A stretch of 64,000 nucleotides of DNA from Lawsonibacter asaccharolyticus (GCA_003112755.1 BFBT01000001.1:1612001-1676000), one strand, 5' to 3'. Counted from the stretch's first letter, positions 42,135 through 51,316 are shown. Numbers and translations: made by a program. The notes: generated by a model not told the origin, from the sequence alone.

Positions 42135-42617
42135 ATGAAGCGGATCGACAAGGAGAACTACTATCTGGACATCGCGGAGACGGTGCTGGAGCGCTCCACC
42201 TGCCTGCGGCGGTGCTACGGAGCCATCATCGTCAAGAACGACGAGATCGTTTCCACCGGGTACAACGGCGCGCCCAGGGGGCGGAAAAACTGCATGGATC
42301 TGGGCTACTGCACTCGGGAGGCCATGAATGTGCCCAGCGGAGAGCGGTATGAACTGTGCCGCTCGGTCCATGCGGAGATGAACGCCATCATCTCCGCCGC
42401 ACGGCGGGACACCCTGGGGGCCACCCTCTATCTGGCCGGACGGGAGGCCAAGAGCGGCGAGCTGCTCCATGACGCCACCTCCTGCTCCATGTGCCGGCGC
42501 CTCATCATCAACGCGGGCATAGACCGGGTGGTCATCCGAAACACCGAGCGGGAGTACTCCGTAGTCCATGTGGAGGACTGGGTCCGGGAGGATGACTCCC
42601 TGCCCCAGCAGGTCTGA
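42135..42617 (+). CDS. Deoxycytidylate (dCMP) deaminase family protein
   Basis: A 160-aa zinc-dependent deaminase that converts dCMP to dUMP, the precursor of dTMP. The zinc and proton-shuttle motif is HAEMN (about 88-92). The second zinc motif reads SCSMC where the family usually has PCxxC, so the two cysteines are kept but the proline is replaced by serine. YNGAPRG and GYCTREA are conserved segments. AAGGAGG precedes the ATG at 42135. The gene ends in a strong terminator. ComEB is the competence homologue, but no competence genes are nearby. Confidence 0.92.
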   Translation: MKRIDKENYYLDIAETVLERSTCLRRCYGAIIVKNDEIVSTGYNGAPRGRKNCMDLGYCTREAMNVPSGERYELCRSVHAEMNAIISAARRDTLGATLYLAGREAKSGELLHDATSCSMCRRLIINAGIDRVVIRNTEREYSVVHVEDWVREDDSLPQQV

Positions 42618-42621
42618 GCGG

Positions 42622-42662
42622 GAAGGCCCGGCGCGCCCATCCGGCGTGCCGGGCCTTTTTCT
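42622..42662 (+). terminator. Rho-independent terminator of the dCMP deaminase gene
   Basis: AAGGCCCGGCGCGCC pairs with CGGCGTGCCGGGCCTT, followed by TTTCTG, starting 5 bp after the stop codon. Confidence 0.9.
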
Positions 42663-42735
42663 GCCCTCCGGGCGGAGCGGAAAATCCCCCAAGCAAAAAA
42701 TATGAGAGAAATGCCGGCAAAATAAATAAAAAATT

Positions 42736-42742
42736 TGTCGAA
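42736..42742 (+). promoter_or_regulatory. Possible Spo0A box
   Basis: TGTCGAA within TTTGTCGAAATA matches the Spo0A box core. It lies about 75 bp upstream of the rny -35 hexamer in an A+T-rich stretch. A single 7-bp match can arise by chance. Confidence 0.25.
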
Positions 42743-42810
42743 ATATGGGAGCACGTTATGAAAAGAGTAAAAATGTCTGACAATAAATTTGTGGTAAATG
42801 TGAATAAATC

Positions 42811-42839
42811 TTGACAGAGACCGCAGTTGCCTTTACAAT
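42811..42839 (+). promoter_or_regulatory. sigma-A promoter of rny
   Basis: TTGACA (42811-42816) and TACAAT (42834-42839) are 17 bp apart. The transcript would carry a leader of about 170 nt (42846-43017) with G+C-rich stems (about 42895-42985), which could act in autoregulation of RNase Y. The rest of the 42663-43017 gap shows no gene. Confidence 0.85.
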
Positions 42840-43017
42840 ATGAACAGGACACAAATGAAAAACATGGGGGAAGTTTTTCAGTTGTCGCAAGGATGCTCCG
42901 CCGCTGTGCGGCACGGCGCGCCTTGCGGCTCATTTTATGCCGAAAAGGCAGCCGCGGCGGTCCGCCGCAGGGAACGCAGGTTCCAAGATCTGAAATTTAT
43001 GGAGGTGTAAAAACCCA

Positions 43018-44562
43018 ATGTTACCCTATATGATCGGGGGCGTCGTGGCTGTGCTGGCCTTTGTGCTGGGCGGCCTGTTCGGATACCAGCGGCGCAGGGC
43101 GACGGCGGAACGGGAGATCGGCTCCGCGGAAGAGGAGGCCAAGCGCATCGTCAACGAGGCGTACAAGAGTGCCGAGAGCAAGAAGCGCGAGGCGCTGGTA
43201 GAGGCGAAGGAGGAGATCCTGAAGGCCCGCAACGAGTACGAGCGGGAGGAGAAGGAACGCCGGGCCGACCTGCAGAAGCAGGAGCGCCGGCTGCAGCAGA
43301 AGGAAGAGAACCTGGACCGCAAGACCGAGAACATGGAGCGCAAGGAGGAGCATCTCTCCAACCGTTTGGCCAAGCTGGAAGCCACCCAGGCCGAGGCGGA
43401 GGAGATCAAGCAGAGCCAGATGGAGGTCCTGGAGCGGATCTCCGGCTTCACCGCCGAGGAGGCCAAGAAGTATCTGCTGGATCAGCTGGAGGCCGATGTG
43501 ACCCACGAGTCTGCCATGAAGATCAAGGAGATCGAGGCCCGCTTCAAGGACGAGGCGGACACTAAGGCCCGGGAGATCATCTCCCTGGCCATCCAGCGCT
43601 GCGCCGCCGACCACGTGGCGGAGGCCACCGTGTCTGTGGTCCCTCTGCCCAATGACGAAATGAAGGGCCGCATCATCGGCCGCGAGGGCCGCAACATCCG
43701 CACCCTGGAGACCCTGACCGGGGTGGACCTCATCATCGACGACACGCCGGAGGCCATCACCGTCTCCTGCTTTGACCCCGTCCGCCGGGAGATCGCCCGG
43801 CTGGCCCTGGAGAAGCTGATCCTGGACGGCCGCATCCACCCCGCCCGCATCGAGGAGATGGTGGAGAAGGCCAAGCGGGAGGTGGACGCCACCATCAAGG
43901 CCGAAGGGGAGCGCGCGGTCTTTGAGACCAATGTCCACGGTCTGCACCCCGAGCTGGTCAAGCTGCTGGGCCGGATGCACTACCGCACCAGCTACGGACA
44001 GAACGTGCTCAACCACTCCATCGAGGTCTCCCACATCGCCGGCCTGCTGGCCGCCGAGATCGGCGCCAACGTGGCCGAGGCCAAGCGGGCCGGACTGCTC
44101 CACGACCTGGGCAAGTCCATCGACCACGAGGTGGAGGGCTCCCATGTCACCATCGGCGTGGAGCTGGCCAAGAAGTACCGGGAGAGCGAGGGCGTCATCC
44201 ACGCCATCCACGCCCACCACAATGATGTGGAGCCCAAGACCATCGTCGCCTGCCTGGTCCAGGCGGCCGACGCCATCTCCGCGGCCCGGCCCGGAGCCCG
44301 GCGGGAGAATCTGGAGAACTACATCAAGCGTCTGGAGATGCTGGAAGAGATCACCTCCTCCTTCCCCGGGGTGGAGAAGTCCTTCGCCATCCAGGCGGGC
44401 CGGGAGGTCCGCATCATGGTCAAGCCCGAGGTGGTCAGCGAGGACCAGATGGTGCTGCTGGCCCGGGACATTGCCAAGAAGATCGAGGACGAGCTGGAGT
44501 ACCCCGGCCAGATCAAGGTGCATCTGCTGCGGGAGACCAAAGCCATCGAGTACGCGAAATAA
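43018..44562 (+). CDS. rny: Ribonuclease Y
   Basis: A 514-aa membrane-anchored endoribonuclease that starts bulk mRNA decay in Firmicutes. It has an N-terminal membrane helix (about residues 4-22), a long charged coiled coil (about 30-150), a KH domain with the [15 protein letters not shown] motif (about 216-230) and an HD domain with the metal-binding [10 protein letters not shown] motif (about 361-370). GGAGGTG lies upstream of the ATG. It is preceded by its own promoter and a long structured leader, and followed by a perfect terminator. Confidence 0.97.
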   Translation: MLPYMIGGVVAVLAFVLGGLFGYQRRRATAEREIGSAEEEAKRIVNEAYKSAESKKREALVEAKEEILKARNEYEREEKERRADLQKQERRLQQKEENLDRKTENMERKEEHLSNRLAKLEATQAEAEEIKQSQMEVLERISGFTAEEAKKYLLDQLEADVTHESAMKIKEIEARFKDEADTKAREIISLAIQRCAADHVAEATVSVVPLPNDEMKGRIIGREGRNIRTLETLTGVDLIIDDTPEAITVSCFDPVRREIARLALEKLILDGRIHPARIEEMVEKAKREVDATIKAEGERAVFETNVHGLHPELVKLLGRMHYRTSYGQNVLNHSIEVSHIAGLLAAEIGANVAEAKRAGLLHDLGKSIDHEVEGSHVTIGVELAKKYRESEGVIHAIHAHHNDVEPKTIVACLVQAADAISAARPGARRENLENYIKRLEMLEEITSSFPGVEKSFAIQAGREVRIMVKPEVVSEDQMVLLARDIAKKIEDELEYPGQIKVHLLRETKAIEYAK

Positions 44563-44566
44563 GAGC

Positions 44567-44602
44567 AGGGCGCGCTTCTTTGGAAGCGCGCCCTGATTTT
44601 TG
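44567..44602 (+). terminator. Rho-independent terminator of rny
   Basis: AGGGCGCGCTTC (44567-44578) and its perfect complement (44583-44594) with a TTTG loop, followed by GATTTTTG. Confidence 0.92.
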
Positions 44603-44717
44603 TCCCATTTTCAGAAAACTTTCATCTCTCTTTGACCTGCCTTTTATCGGCCTGTGCTATCCTGGACCTACAAAAGACGCTCCGGCATTGGGCGCCGGAG
44701 CGGGGGGAGGAAGAGAA

Positions 44718-45449
44718 ATGGACCAAAGGACAGCGCGGCGTCAGCCGGCCCCGCGGCTGCGCACCAACCTGGACACCGATTTTTTGAAGCTGATCGCCAT
44801 CCTGTCCATGCTGCTGGACCACATAGGGGCCGTGTTTTTTCCAGAGCACCCCGCCTTTCGCTGGGTGGGGCGGCTGGCCTTCCCCATCTTCTGCTACTGC
44901 ATGACGGTGGGGCTGCTCTACACCCGGGATATCAAGCGATATCTGGGCCGGCTGGGCCTCTTTGCTCTCATCTCCCAGCCCTGTTACATCCTGGCCACCC
45001 ACCCCTGGGACTGGCAGACGGAGTGGATGAACTGGAACATCTTCTTCACTCTGTTCCTCAGTCTGCTGGCCATGTGGGGCTTCCAGACGCGGCGGTGGTG
45101 GCTCTTTGCCGCAGCATTCCTGTGCGTCAGCCTCTTCAATTTTGATTACTCCGGCAACGGCATCCTGCTGATGCTGATCTTCTTCCTGTGCCGGGAGCGG
45201 CCGGGGCTGGGGGCGGGGCTCTATATCCTGTTCTGGCTGCCCGCCCTGTGGAGCGGGAGCCCGGAGGACCCCCGTGCCCTGCTGGCGGCAGGGCACGCGG
45301 TGGACTGGACCGCCTTTGCCCTGTTGGCGGCTCCCTTCATCTTCCTCCCCGCCCGGACGGGGATCAGGGTCCCCAAATGGTTCTTTTACGCCTTTTACCC
45401 GGCTCACCTGCTGACCATCGGCGTGATCCGGCTGGCCGCCGGGATATGA
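44718..45449 (+). CDS. TraX-family membrane protein
   Basis: A 243-aa polytopic protein with about 8 helices. The N-terminal LKLIAILSMLLDHIGAVFF and RWVGRLAFPIFCY motifs are diagnostic of the TraX family, which acetylates F-pilin in conjugative plasmids. Chromosomal Firmicute members have unknown acyl-transfer or envelope roles. The ATG at 44718 has a G-rich ribosome site (GGGGGGAGG). No conjugation genes are nearby, so a mobile-element origin is not suggested. Confidence 0.88.
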   Translation: MDQRTARRQPAPRLRTNLDTDFLKLIAILSMLLDHIGAVFFPEHPAFRWVGRLAFPIFCYCMTVGLLYTRDIKRYLGRLGLFALISQPCYILATHPWDWQTEWMNWNIFFTLFLSLLAMWGFQTRRWWLFAAAFLCVSLFNFDYSGNGILLMLIFFLCRERPGLGAGLYILFWLPALWSGSPEDPRALLAAGHAVDWTAFALLAAPFIFLPARTGIRVPKWFFYAFYPAHLLTIGVIRLAAGI

Positions 45450-45506
45450 GGAGAAAGGGAGCGCGGCTGGCCTCGTTTTGGCGGGGGCGGCCGTGTAGAC
45501 TGTCGA

Positions 45507-46412
45507 TCAGCATTTCTGCACGGTCTCCGTCTCCCCGCCCTGCTGCTCCAGCACGAACCGCTGGAAGTTGCGGACCACAGGAGAGAGGTAGATCCGCTCG
45601 TCGCTGACCATGTAGATGCTCCTCTCCCAGGCGGGGCGGGCAATGGAGATGACTTTCAGGGGCAGCTGGTCCAGCAGGTCCATCCGGGGGACCACCGCGA
45701 TGCCGAAGCCCCGGGCGGCCAGACCGGCCACCACCTCCATCTCCTCCGTCTCGCAGGAGATGCGGGGGCGGGCCTGGAGCTGGCCGAACAGGGCGTCCAC
45801 CGTGTCCCGCATCCCGGAGCCCCTGGAGAAGGAGACGTAGGGGTAGGACAGGGTCTCCTCCAGATCGATGGACTTCCGCCCGGCCAGAGGGTGGTCCGGG
45901 GGCACCACCAGCACCAGGTCCTGACGGACCACCGGCCGGGCACTCAGCCCCAGCTCCGCCGGAGGCATAGAGGAAAAGACCAAGTCGTAGCGCCGCGCCA
46001 GAAGGCCGTCCAGCAGCTGCTGAGTGACCCCGGTGCCGAAGGTGAAGTGGATCTCTTTCCCTGGATTCTCCGCCAGGAAGCGGGCGGCCAGGTCGGGTAT
46101 GAAGTCCACCCCCAGGGGGCGCACCAGCCCCAGGCGGATCAGCCCCTCCCCCTGGGCGCTGCGCCGCAGGGACTCCACCCCGGAGTCCAAGGTGGAGAGG
46201 GTGCGCTCCGCGCACACCAGAAACTCCTCCCCCAGCCGGGTGAGAGTGGTGTTGCGGCCGCTGCGCTCGAAGAGGGGGACCCCCAGCTCCGACTCCAGCT
46301 GGCCGATGGCGTGGCTCAGGCTGGGCTGAGTGATGAACAGGTGCTCCGCCGCCCGGGTGTAGTGGCGGGTGTGGGCCAGCTCCACAAAGTAGCGCAGATG
46401 TGACAGATTCAC
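45507..46412 (-). CDS. LysR-family transcriptional regulator
   Basis: A 301-aa regulator. The N-terminal winged helix (about residues 1-62) includes LRYFVELAHTRHYTRAAEHLFITQPSLSHAIGQLE. The periplasmic-binding-like effector domain fills about 88-295. The start is taken as GTG 46412 because AAGGAGG lies 8 bp upstream; a longer reading lacks a ribosome site. It is divergent from a YczE-like gene and an old-yellow-enzyme gene. The shared region holds a palindrome (46449-46463) of the T-N11-A type, so it probably controls those genes. Confidence 0.94.
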   Translation of the reverse strand: MNLSHLRYFVELAHTRHYTRAAEHLFITQPSLSHAIGQLESELGVPLFERSGRNTTLTRLGEEFLVCAERTLSTLDSGVESLRRSAQGEGLIRLGLVRPLGVDFIPDLAARFLAENPGKEIHFTFGTGVTQQLLDGLLARRYDLVFSSMPPAELGLSARPVVRQDLVLVVPPDHPLAGRKSIDLEETLSYPYVSFSRGSGMRDTVDALFGQLQARPRISCETEEMEVVAGLAARGFGIAVVPRMDLLDQLPLKVISIARPAWERSIYMVSDERIYLSPVVRNFQRFVLEQQGGETETVQKC

Positions 46413-46448
46413 AAAGGACCCCTCCTTTGGGCCAGTGTACCATATTTT

Positions 46449-46463
46449 ATAGAAAAAATCTAT
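46449..46463. promoter_or_regulatory. Probable LysR-type operator
   Basis: ATAGA-N5-TCTAT, a perfect interrupted palindrome in the divergent promoter region between the LysR gene and its presumed targets. Confidence 0.6.
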
Positions 46464-46554
46464 TTTTTGATAAAAAGAATTGATTTGTTTATTTTCCCGC
46501 CCTGCGCTACATTGTAGGTAAGAAAAACATGCGCTCCGGCGCGGGAGGATGACA

Positions 46555-47238
46555 ATGATGGAAGAGAGACAGACGGTGCTCCGGGGGGAGCTGGCCCTTT
46601 TGCTGGCGGTGGTGACCAACAGCTTTGGCGTGGTGCTGATGCTCCGCTCGGGCTCAGGGATCTCCGCCATTTCCAGCGTGCCCTATGCATTTTCTGAGCT
46701 TTTTCCCCGGGTCTCCATGGGGACCTGGACCTATATCTTCCAGGGGCTGCTGGTGCTGAGCCTGATGGTCCTGCGGAAGCGGTTCGTGCCGGAGTACCTG
46801 TTCAGCTTTGTGGTGGGCTTCTTCTTCGGCATCATGATCGACTTCCACGAGCTCTGGATCAGCTGGCTGCCCCAGCCCCTGCCTCTGCGGGTGCTGTACT
46901 TCTGCATCAGCTACCTGGTCATCTGTTTCGGCATCGCCCTGTCCAACCGCTGCAGGATGCCCATTATCCCCACCGACCTGTTCCCCCGGGAGCTGGCGGA
47001 GATCACCGGCACGGCCTACTCCCGGATCAAGATCTCCTTTGACGTGATCTGCCTGCTGACGACGGCGGTCCTTACCTTTTTTGGCCTGGGCCGGATCATG
47101 GGGCTGGGTGTGGGCACGGTGCTGGCGGCCTTCACCATGGGCAAGTGCATCGGACTCATCGGCGGGTGGATGGACCGCAGGGTGAGCTTTGTCTCTATCC
47201 TGAGCCGCCGTCAGGCGGCCGCAGCAGAGGAGGGCTGA
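46555..47238 (+). CDS. YczE/YitT-like integral membrane protein
   Basis: A 227-aa membrane protein with about 5-6 helices. The segment ALLLAVVTNSFGVVLMLRSGSGISAISSVPYAFSE and later IPTDLFPRELAEITGTAYSRIKISFDV fit the YczE/YyaS/YitT-like family of unknown function. Three ATG codons (46549, 46555, 46558) compete. GGGAGG favours 46555. It lies 3 bp upstream of an ene-reductase gene, suggesting transport or membrane support for that enzyme's substrate (inference). Confidence 0.8.
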   Translation: MMEERQTVLRGELALLLAVVTNSFGVVLMLRSGSGISAISSVPYAFSELFPRVSMGTWTYIFQGLLVLSLMVLRKRFVPEYLFSFVVGFFFGIMIDFHELWISWLPQPLPLRVLYFCISYLVICFGIALSNRCRMPIIPTDLFPRELAEITGTAYSRIKISFDVICLLTTAVLTFFGLGRIMGLGVGTVLAAFTMGKCIGLIGGWMDRRVSFVSILSRRQAAAAEEG

Positions 47239-47241
47239 ACG

Positions 47242-49170
47242 ATGAGATTCCCCACCATGTTTTCGCCCATTCAGATCGGCGGCGTGACGGTGCCCAACCG
47301 GTTCGTGGTGCCCCCCATGGCCAATAACTTCTCCGACCCGGACGGGTGCCTCAGCCAGCGGTCCCTGGCTTACTACGCCGCCCGGGCCAGGGGGGGCTTC
47401 GGGCTGATCACCATCGAGTCCGCTGTGGTCTATGAGCAGGCCAAGGGTGGTCCGCGGAAGGCCTGTCTCTTTGCCGACCACACCATCGACAGCTTCCGCC
47501 GGGTGGCGGAGGCCTGCCACAGCTATGGGGCTAAGGTATCCGTCCAGCTCCAGCACGCGGGGCCGGAGGGCAGTTCTGCCCTCACCGGCCACCCCCTGAA
47601 GGCGGCCAGCCCTGTCCCCGCCGCCTGCGGGCGGGAGATCCCCCGGGAGATGCCCAGGGACGAGGTCTACCGCCTGATCGAGTGCTACGGGGACGCCGCC
47701 CGCCGGGCCCAGCTGGCGGGGCTGGACATGGTGGAGGTCCACTGTGCCCACGGCTATCTGGTGAGCACCTTCCTGTCTGAGCGCACCAATCACCGCACCG
47801 ACGAGTTCGGCGGCTGCTTCGAGAACCGGCTCCGCCTGCCCCGGCTGATCGTGGAGAACATCCGGCGCAAGACGGGCGGGATCATGCCCATCCTCTGCCG
47901 CATCAACGCCAGCGACGAGCTGGACGGCGGTCAGAGCGTCCAGGACGCCGCCGCGGTGGCCGCCTATCTGGAGCAGGAGTGCGGTGTGGATGCCATCCAT
48001 GTCTCCCGGGCGGTCCACCTGCGGGACGAGTTCATGTGGGCGCCGGGACAGTTCCACGGGGGCTTCAGCGCCCCGCTGGTGGAGGAGATCAAGCGGGCGG
48101 TGACGGTGCCCGTCATCGCGGTGGGCCGCTTCACCGAGCCCCAGTACGCCGAGCTGCTGGTCCGGCAGGGGCGGGCCGACCTGATCGCCTTCGGGCGGCA
48201 GAGCATTGCCGATCCGGAGCTGCCCAACCGGGCCAGGGACGGGCAGCTGGAGACCCTGGCCCCCTGCATCGGCTGTCTGCTGGGCTGCGTGCCCAACATG
48301 CTCTCCGGCAGGCCCATCACCTGCGCGGTCAACCCGCTGGTGGGCCGGGAGCTGGAGTGGGGCCCGGCAGGGCAGAAAAAGCGGGTGGCCGTAGTGGGCG
48401 GCGGTCCCGGGGGACTGTACGCCGCCTGGGCCTGCGCCCGGCGGGGGCACCAGGTGGTGCTTCTGGAGCAGGGGGAGCAGCTGGGCGGCACCCTGCGCAT
48501 CGCCTCCTTTCCCACCGGAAAGGGGCAGATCTCCGCAGCGGTGCGGTCCATGATCGTCCGCTGCCAGCAGGCCGGAGTGGAGATCCGGACCGGCACCCGG
48601 GCCACACCCGAGCTGCTGCGGCAGCTGGCCCCCGACGCTGCCATCCTGGCCACCGGTTCCGGGCCGCTGATCCCGCCCATCCCCGGCCTGGACAGCTGCG
48701 GCTTCGTCACCGCCCAGGACATGCTGGAGGGCAGGGCAGTGGTGGGCGCCGGGGTCCTGGTGGTGGGCGGCGGCATGATCGGCTGTGAGGCCGCCGAGTT
48801 CCTGGGCGAGCGGGGCCACCGGGTGGCGGTGGTGGAGATGAAAGAGGACATTGCCTCCGATGTGCGGCCGGAGCACCGCCGCTGTCTGTTGAAAAACCTC
48901 CGGGAGTCCCAGGTGCTGGTGCGCACCGGCGCCCGGGTGGAGCGGTTCTACCCCGACGGGGTGGATTATGTCCTGGCCGACGGGACAGAGGGCTCCCTTC
49001 GGGGATATGACAGCGTGGTGCTGGCCATGGGGACCCGCAGCCGGGAGGAGCTGAGGGAGCGTATCGCCGCTTTTGTGCCCCAGGTCCTGGTGGTGGGCGA
49101 GGCGGCCAGCGCCCCTGGAAACGCCGTCCAGGCCACCGGAGACGCCCTGGATGCGGCGCTGTCCATCTGA
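47242..49170 (+). CDS. Old-yellow-enzyme/FAD-dependent ene-reductase (2,4-dienoyl-CoA reductase-like)
   Basis: A 642-aa multidomain flavoenzyme. The N-terminal TIM-barrel (1-330) binds FMN (PNRFVVPPMANNFS; HGYLVSTFLS; GRFTEPQYAE...LIAFGRQSIADPE). A [4Fe-4S] cluster is formed by CIGCLLGC plus a later cysteine (about 344-362). The C-terminal FAD/NAD(P)H domains start at VAVVGGGPGG (about 381). It would reduce activated C=C bonds. Relatives include FadH, BaiCD/BaiH of bile-acid metabolism and gut enzymes acting on flavones or steroids, so a xenobiotic or lipid substrate is plausible but not shown. It is co-transcribed with the YczE-like gene and probably controlled by the divergent LysR. Confidence 0.92.
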   Translation: MRFPTMFSPIQIGGVTVPNRFVVPPMANNFSDPDGCLSQRSLAYYAARARGGFGLITIESAVVYEQAKGGPRKACLFADHTIDSFRRVAEACHSYGAKVSVQLQHAGPEGSSALTGHPLKAASPVPAACGREIPREMPRDEVYRLIECYGDAARRAQLAGLDMVEVHCAHGYLVSTFLSERTNHRTDEFGGCFENRLRLPRLIVENIRRKTGGIMPILCRINASDELDGGQSVQDAAAVAAYLEQECGVDAIHVSRAVHLRDEFMWAPGQFHGGFSAPLVEEIKRAVTVPVIAVGRFTEPQYAELLVRQGRADLIAFGRQSIADPELPNRARDGQLETLAPCIGCLLGCVPNMLSGRPITCAVNPLVGRELEWGPAGQKKRVAVVGGGPGGLYAAWACARRGHQVVLLEQGEQLGGTLRIASFPTGKGQISAAVRSMIVRCQQAGVEIRTGTRATPELLRQLAPDAAILATGSGPLIPPIPGLDSCGFVTAQDMLEGRAVVGAGVLVVGGGMIGCEAAEFLGERGHRVAVVEMKEDIASDVRPEHRRCLLKNLRESQVLVRTGARVERFYPDGVDYVLADGTEGSLRGYDSVVLAMGTRSREELRERIAAFVPQVLVVGEAASAPGNAVQATGDALDAALSI

Positions 49171-49193
49171 GACGGCAGCTCTAAATAAGAGAC

Positions 49194-49235
49194 AGCGCCC
49201 CCGCCGGGCAGAAAAGTCCGGCGGGGGCGCTTTGT
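49194..49235 (+). terminator. Rho-independent terminator of the ene-reductase operon
   Basis: AGCGCCCCCGCCGG pairs perfectly with CCGGCGGGGGCGCT (14 bp), followed by TTGTGT. Confidence 0.88.
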
Positions 49236-49294
49236 GTACAAAGGCGGCGCTCGGAGGGGGGAGGCCGGAAAAGGTGCCGCGGCCAAACAGATGT

Positions 49295-49323
49295 TTGCGC
49301 TTTGGGGCAACATGCCGTATAAT
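49295..49323 (+). promoter_or_regulatory. sigma-A promoter of the ymdB-like operon
   Basis: TTGCGC (49295-49300) and TATAAT (49318-49323) are 17 bp apart, giving a leader of about 70 nt. Confidence 0.82.
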
Positions 49324-49400
49324 AGGAAAAACAGTGCCCCGGAAAGGGGAGGGAGGCGGGCCGCCGGGCGGCGGAGCTGCGCTCCAGGGAGGAGACGAAC

Positions 49401-50180
49401 ATGCTGCTTCACATATTGGCGGTGGGAGACGTGGTGGGCGAGGGGGGACAGGATATCCTGTCCCGCCGCCTGAGGGAGATCCAGGAGCGGGAGGACATCC
49501 ACTTCACCGTGGTCAACGGGGAGAACGCCTCCGGGGTGGGCATAACCCCCCGGCAGGCCCGGGGCATCCTGGAGGCCGGGGCGGACGTGATCACCCTGGG
49601 CAACCACACCTGGAACCGCCTTCAGATCGCGGACTTCCTGGACAGCGACGGTCATATCCTCCGGCCGGCCAACTACGCCGGCCGGGTGCCGGGCCGGGGC
49701 TTCGGTGTATTCCGGGGACCGGCGGGGGTGCGCATCGGCGTGCTGAACCTGATGGGGCGGCTGGAGCTCAACTCCAACCTGGACAGCCCCTTCCAGGCGG
49801 CGGACCGGCTGCTCCGCGGCGCCCCCTGCGACGTGGTGCTGGTGGACTTCCACGCGGAGGCCACCAGTGAGAAGGGGGCTATGGCCTGGTATCTGGATGG
49901 CCGGGCTCAGGCGGTGTGGGGCACCCACACCCACGTGCCCACCGCGGACTGCCAGCTGCTGCCCAAGGGGACGGGGTTCGTCACCGACCTGGGCATGACG
50001 GGCCCCTACCGCTCGGTGCTGGGCATCCGGCCGGAGCACTCCATGAACCTGTTCCTGGGCGGGCTGCCCCGCCGGTATGAGGAGGCGGAGGGCCCCTGCA
50101 AGCTGGAGGCCTGCCGCTTCACCATCGACACGGAGAAGAAGCGGTGCGTGGAGGTGCGCCGGGCGGACCTCTGGGAGTGA
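49401..50180 (+). CDS. YmdB-family metallophosphoesterase (2',3'-cAMP phosphodiesterase type)
   Basis: A 259-aa dimetal phosphoesterase of the TIGR00282/YmdB family. Metal ligands are visible in AVGDVVG (7-13), NGENASG, TLGNHTWN and GTHTHVPTAD (H175-T-H177 region). YmdB controls biofilm and late adaptive gene expression in B. subtilis and often follows rny in the genome. Here it is 5 kb from rny and instead leads the YhaO/YhaN-like run. GGAGG precedes the ATG. Confidence 0.93.
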   Translation: MLLHILAVGDVVGEGGQDILSRRLREIQEREDIHFTVVNGENASGVGITPRQARGILEAGADVITLGNHTWNRLQIADFLDSDGHILRPANYAGRVPGRGFGVFRGPAGVRIGVLNLMGRLELNSNLDSPFQAADRLLRGAPCDVVLVDFHAEATSEKGAMAWYLDGRAQAVWGTHTHVPTADCQLLPKGTGFVTDLGMTGPYRSVLGIRPEHSMNLFLGGLPRRYEEAEGPCKLEACRFTIDTEKKRCVEVRRADLWE

Positions 50181-50227
50181 TGCCGGCGGACCGGCCCATT
50201 TTGAACGACCAAGAAAGGAATGGAACC

Positions 50228-51316
50228 ATGCTGAAAGTGCTCCACGGGGCTGACTTCCATCTGGACAGTCCCTTTTCCGGCCTGAAGCCTGATGCGGCCG
50301 CCCGGCGGCGGGGCGAGCAGCGGGAGCTGCTGGCCCGGCTGACCGATCTGGCCCGGGAGCGGGAGGCCGACCTGGTGCTCCTCTCCGGGGACCTGCTGGA
50401 CGGGGACCTGGTGTTCCGGGAGACCGTCCAGGTCCTGGCCCGGGCCCTGGGAGAGATCCCTTGCCCCGTATTCCTGGCCCCGGGCAACCACGACTGGTAC
50501 GGTCCCCAGTCCCCCTATGCCGCGCTGGAGTGGCCGGGGAACGTCCACCTGTTCACCGGCCCGGAGCTGGGGGCGGTGCGGCTACCGGAGCTGGGCTGTA
50601 CGGTGTGGGGAGCGGCCTTCTGCGCCCCCCGGCAGAGCGCCTCCCCCCTGCGGGGCTTTCATGCCCCGGCGGAGGGGGTCCAGCTGGCCGTCCTCCACGG
50701 GGAGGTGGCCGCCCAGGGGGACTACGGCCCCATCTCGGAGGAGGACATCGCCGCCAGCGGGCTGGACTACCTGGCCCTGGGCCATGTCCACCAGTACAGC
50801 GGCCTGCGCCGGGCAGGGGAGACTTTCTGGGCTTACCCCGGCTGCCCCGAGGGGCGTGGCTTTGACGAGCTGGGAGAAAAGGGCGTGCTCTGGCTGGAGG
50901 TGGAGAAGGGGCGGACAGAGGCGGAATTCGTCCCCCTGTGCCGCCGGAGGTATCAGATCCTGTCCGTGGACCTGACGGGGCAGGCGGACCCCGCCGCCGC
51001 CGTGCTGGCCGCGCTGCCCCCACAGACGGGGGAGGACATCTACCGCCTCCTCCTCACCGGGGAGCGGGGATTGGAGGGGCTGGATCTGGGGGAGCTGGAG
51101 CGGGAGCTCTCCCCCAGGTTCTGGGGCCTGACCCTGCGGGACCATACCCGGGCGGCCCGGGCCCTGTGGGAGCGGAAGGGGGAGGACACCCTCACCGGCC
51201 TGTTCCTCCGGGAGATGGAGGGGCGCTGTCAGGCGGAGCCGGAGAATGAGGCGGTGCAGCTGGCGGTCCGGTTCGGACTGGCCGCTTTGGAGCATGGGGA
51301 GGACGTGGCACTGTGA
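50228..51316 (+). CDS. SbcD/YhaO-like DNA repair metallophosphoesterase
   Basis: A 362-aa nuclease subunit with the calcineurin-like motifs GADFHLDSP, GDLLDG, PGNHDW and LHGE plus GHVHQ. Together these form the Mn-binding active site of Mre11/SbcD-type exonucleases. The C-terminal capping region (about 275-362) interacts with the ATPase partner. The ATG at 50228 follows AAGGAATGG. The next gene overlaps its stop (GTGA). The shorter partner and this organisation match B. subtilis yhaO-yhaN rather than full-length sbcDC. Confidence 0.92.
   Translation: MLKVLHGADFHLDSPFSGLKPDAAARRRGEQRELLARLTDLAREREADLVLLSGDLLDGDLVFRETVQVLARALGEIPCPVFLAPGNHDWYGPQSPYAALEWPGNVHLFTGPELGAVRLPELGCTVWGAAFCAPRQSASPLRGFHAPAEGVQLAVLHGEVAAQGDYGPISEEDIAASGLDYLALGHVHQYSGLRRAGETFWAYPGCPEGRGFDELGEKGVLWLEVEKGRTEAEFVPLCRRRYQILSVDLTGQADPAAAVLAALPPQTGEDIYRLLLTGERGLEGLDLGELERELSPRFWGLTLRDHTRAARALWERKGEDTLTGLFLREMEGRCQAEPENEAVQLAVRFGLAALEHGEDVAL

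Noticed and set aside
44718-45449. TraX-like protein as a sign of a conjugative element
   Set aside because: No relaxase, coupling protein or pilus genes nearby. Chromosomal TraX-family proteins are common in Firmicutes.
46654-48876. 740-codon minus-strand frame opposite the ene-reductase
   Set aside because: Histidine/glycine-rich antisense shadow. The plus-strand frame has full FMN, iron-sulfur and FAD motifs.
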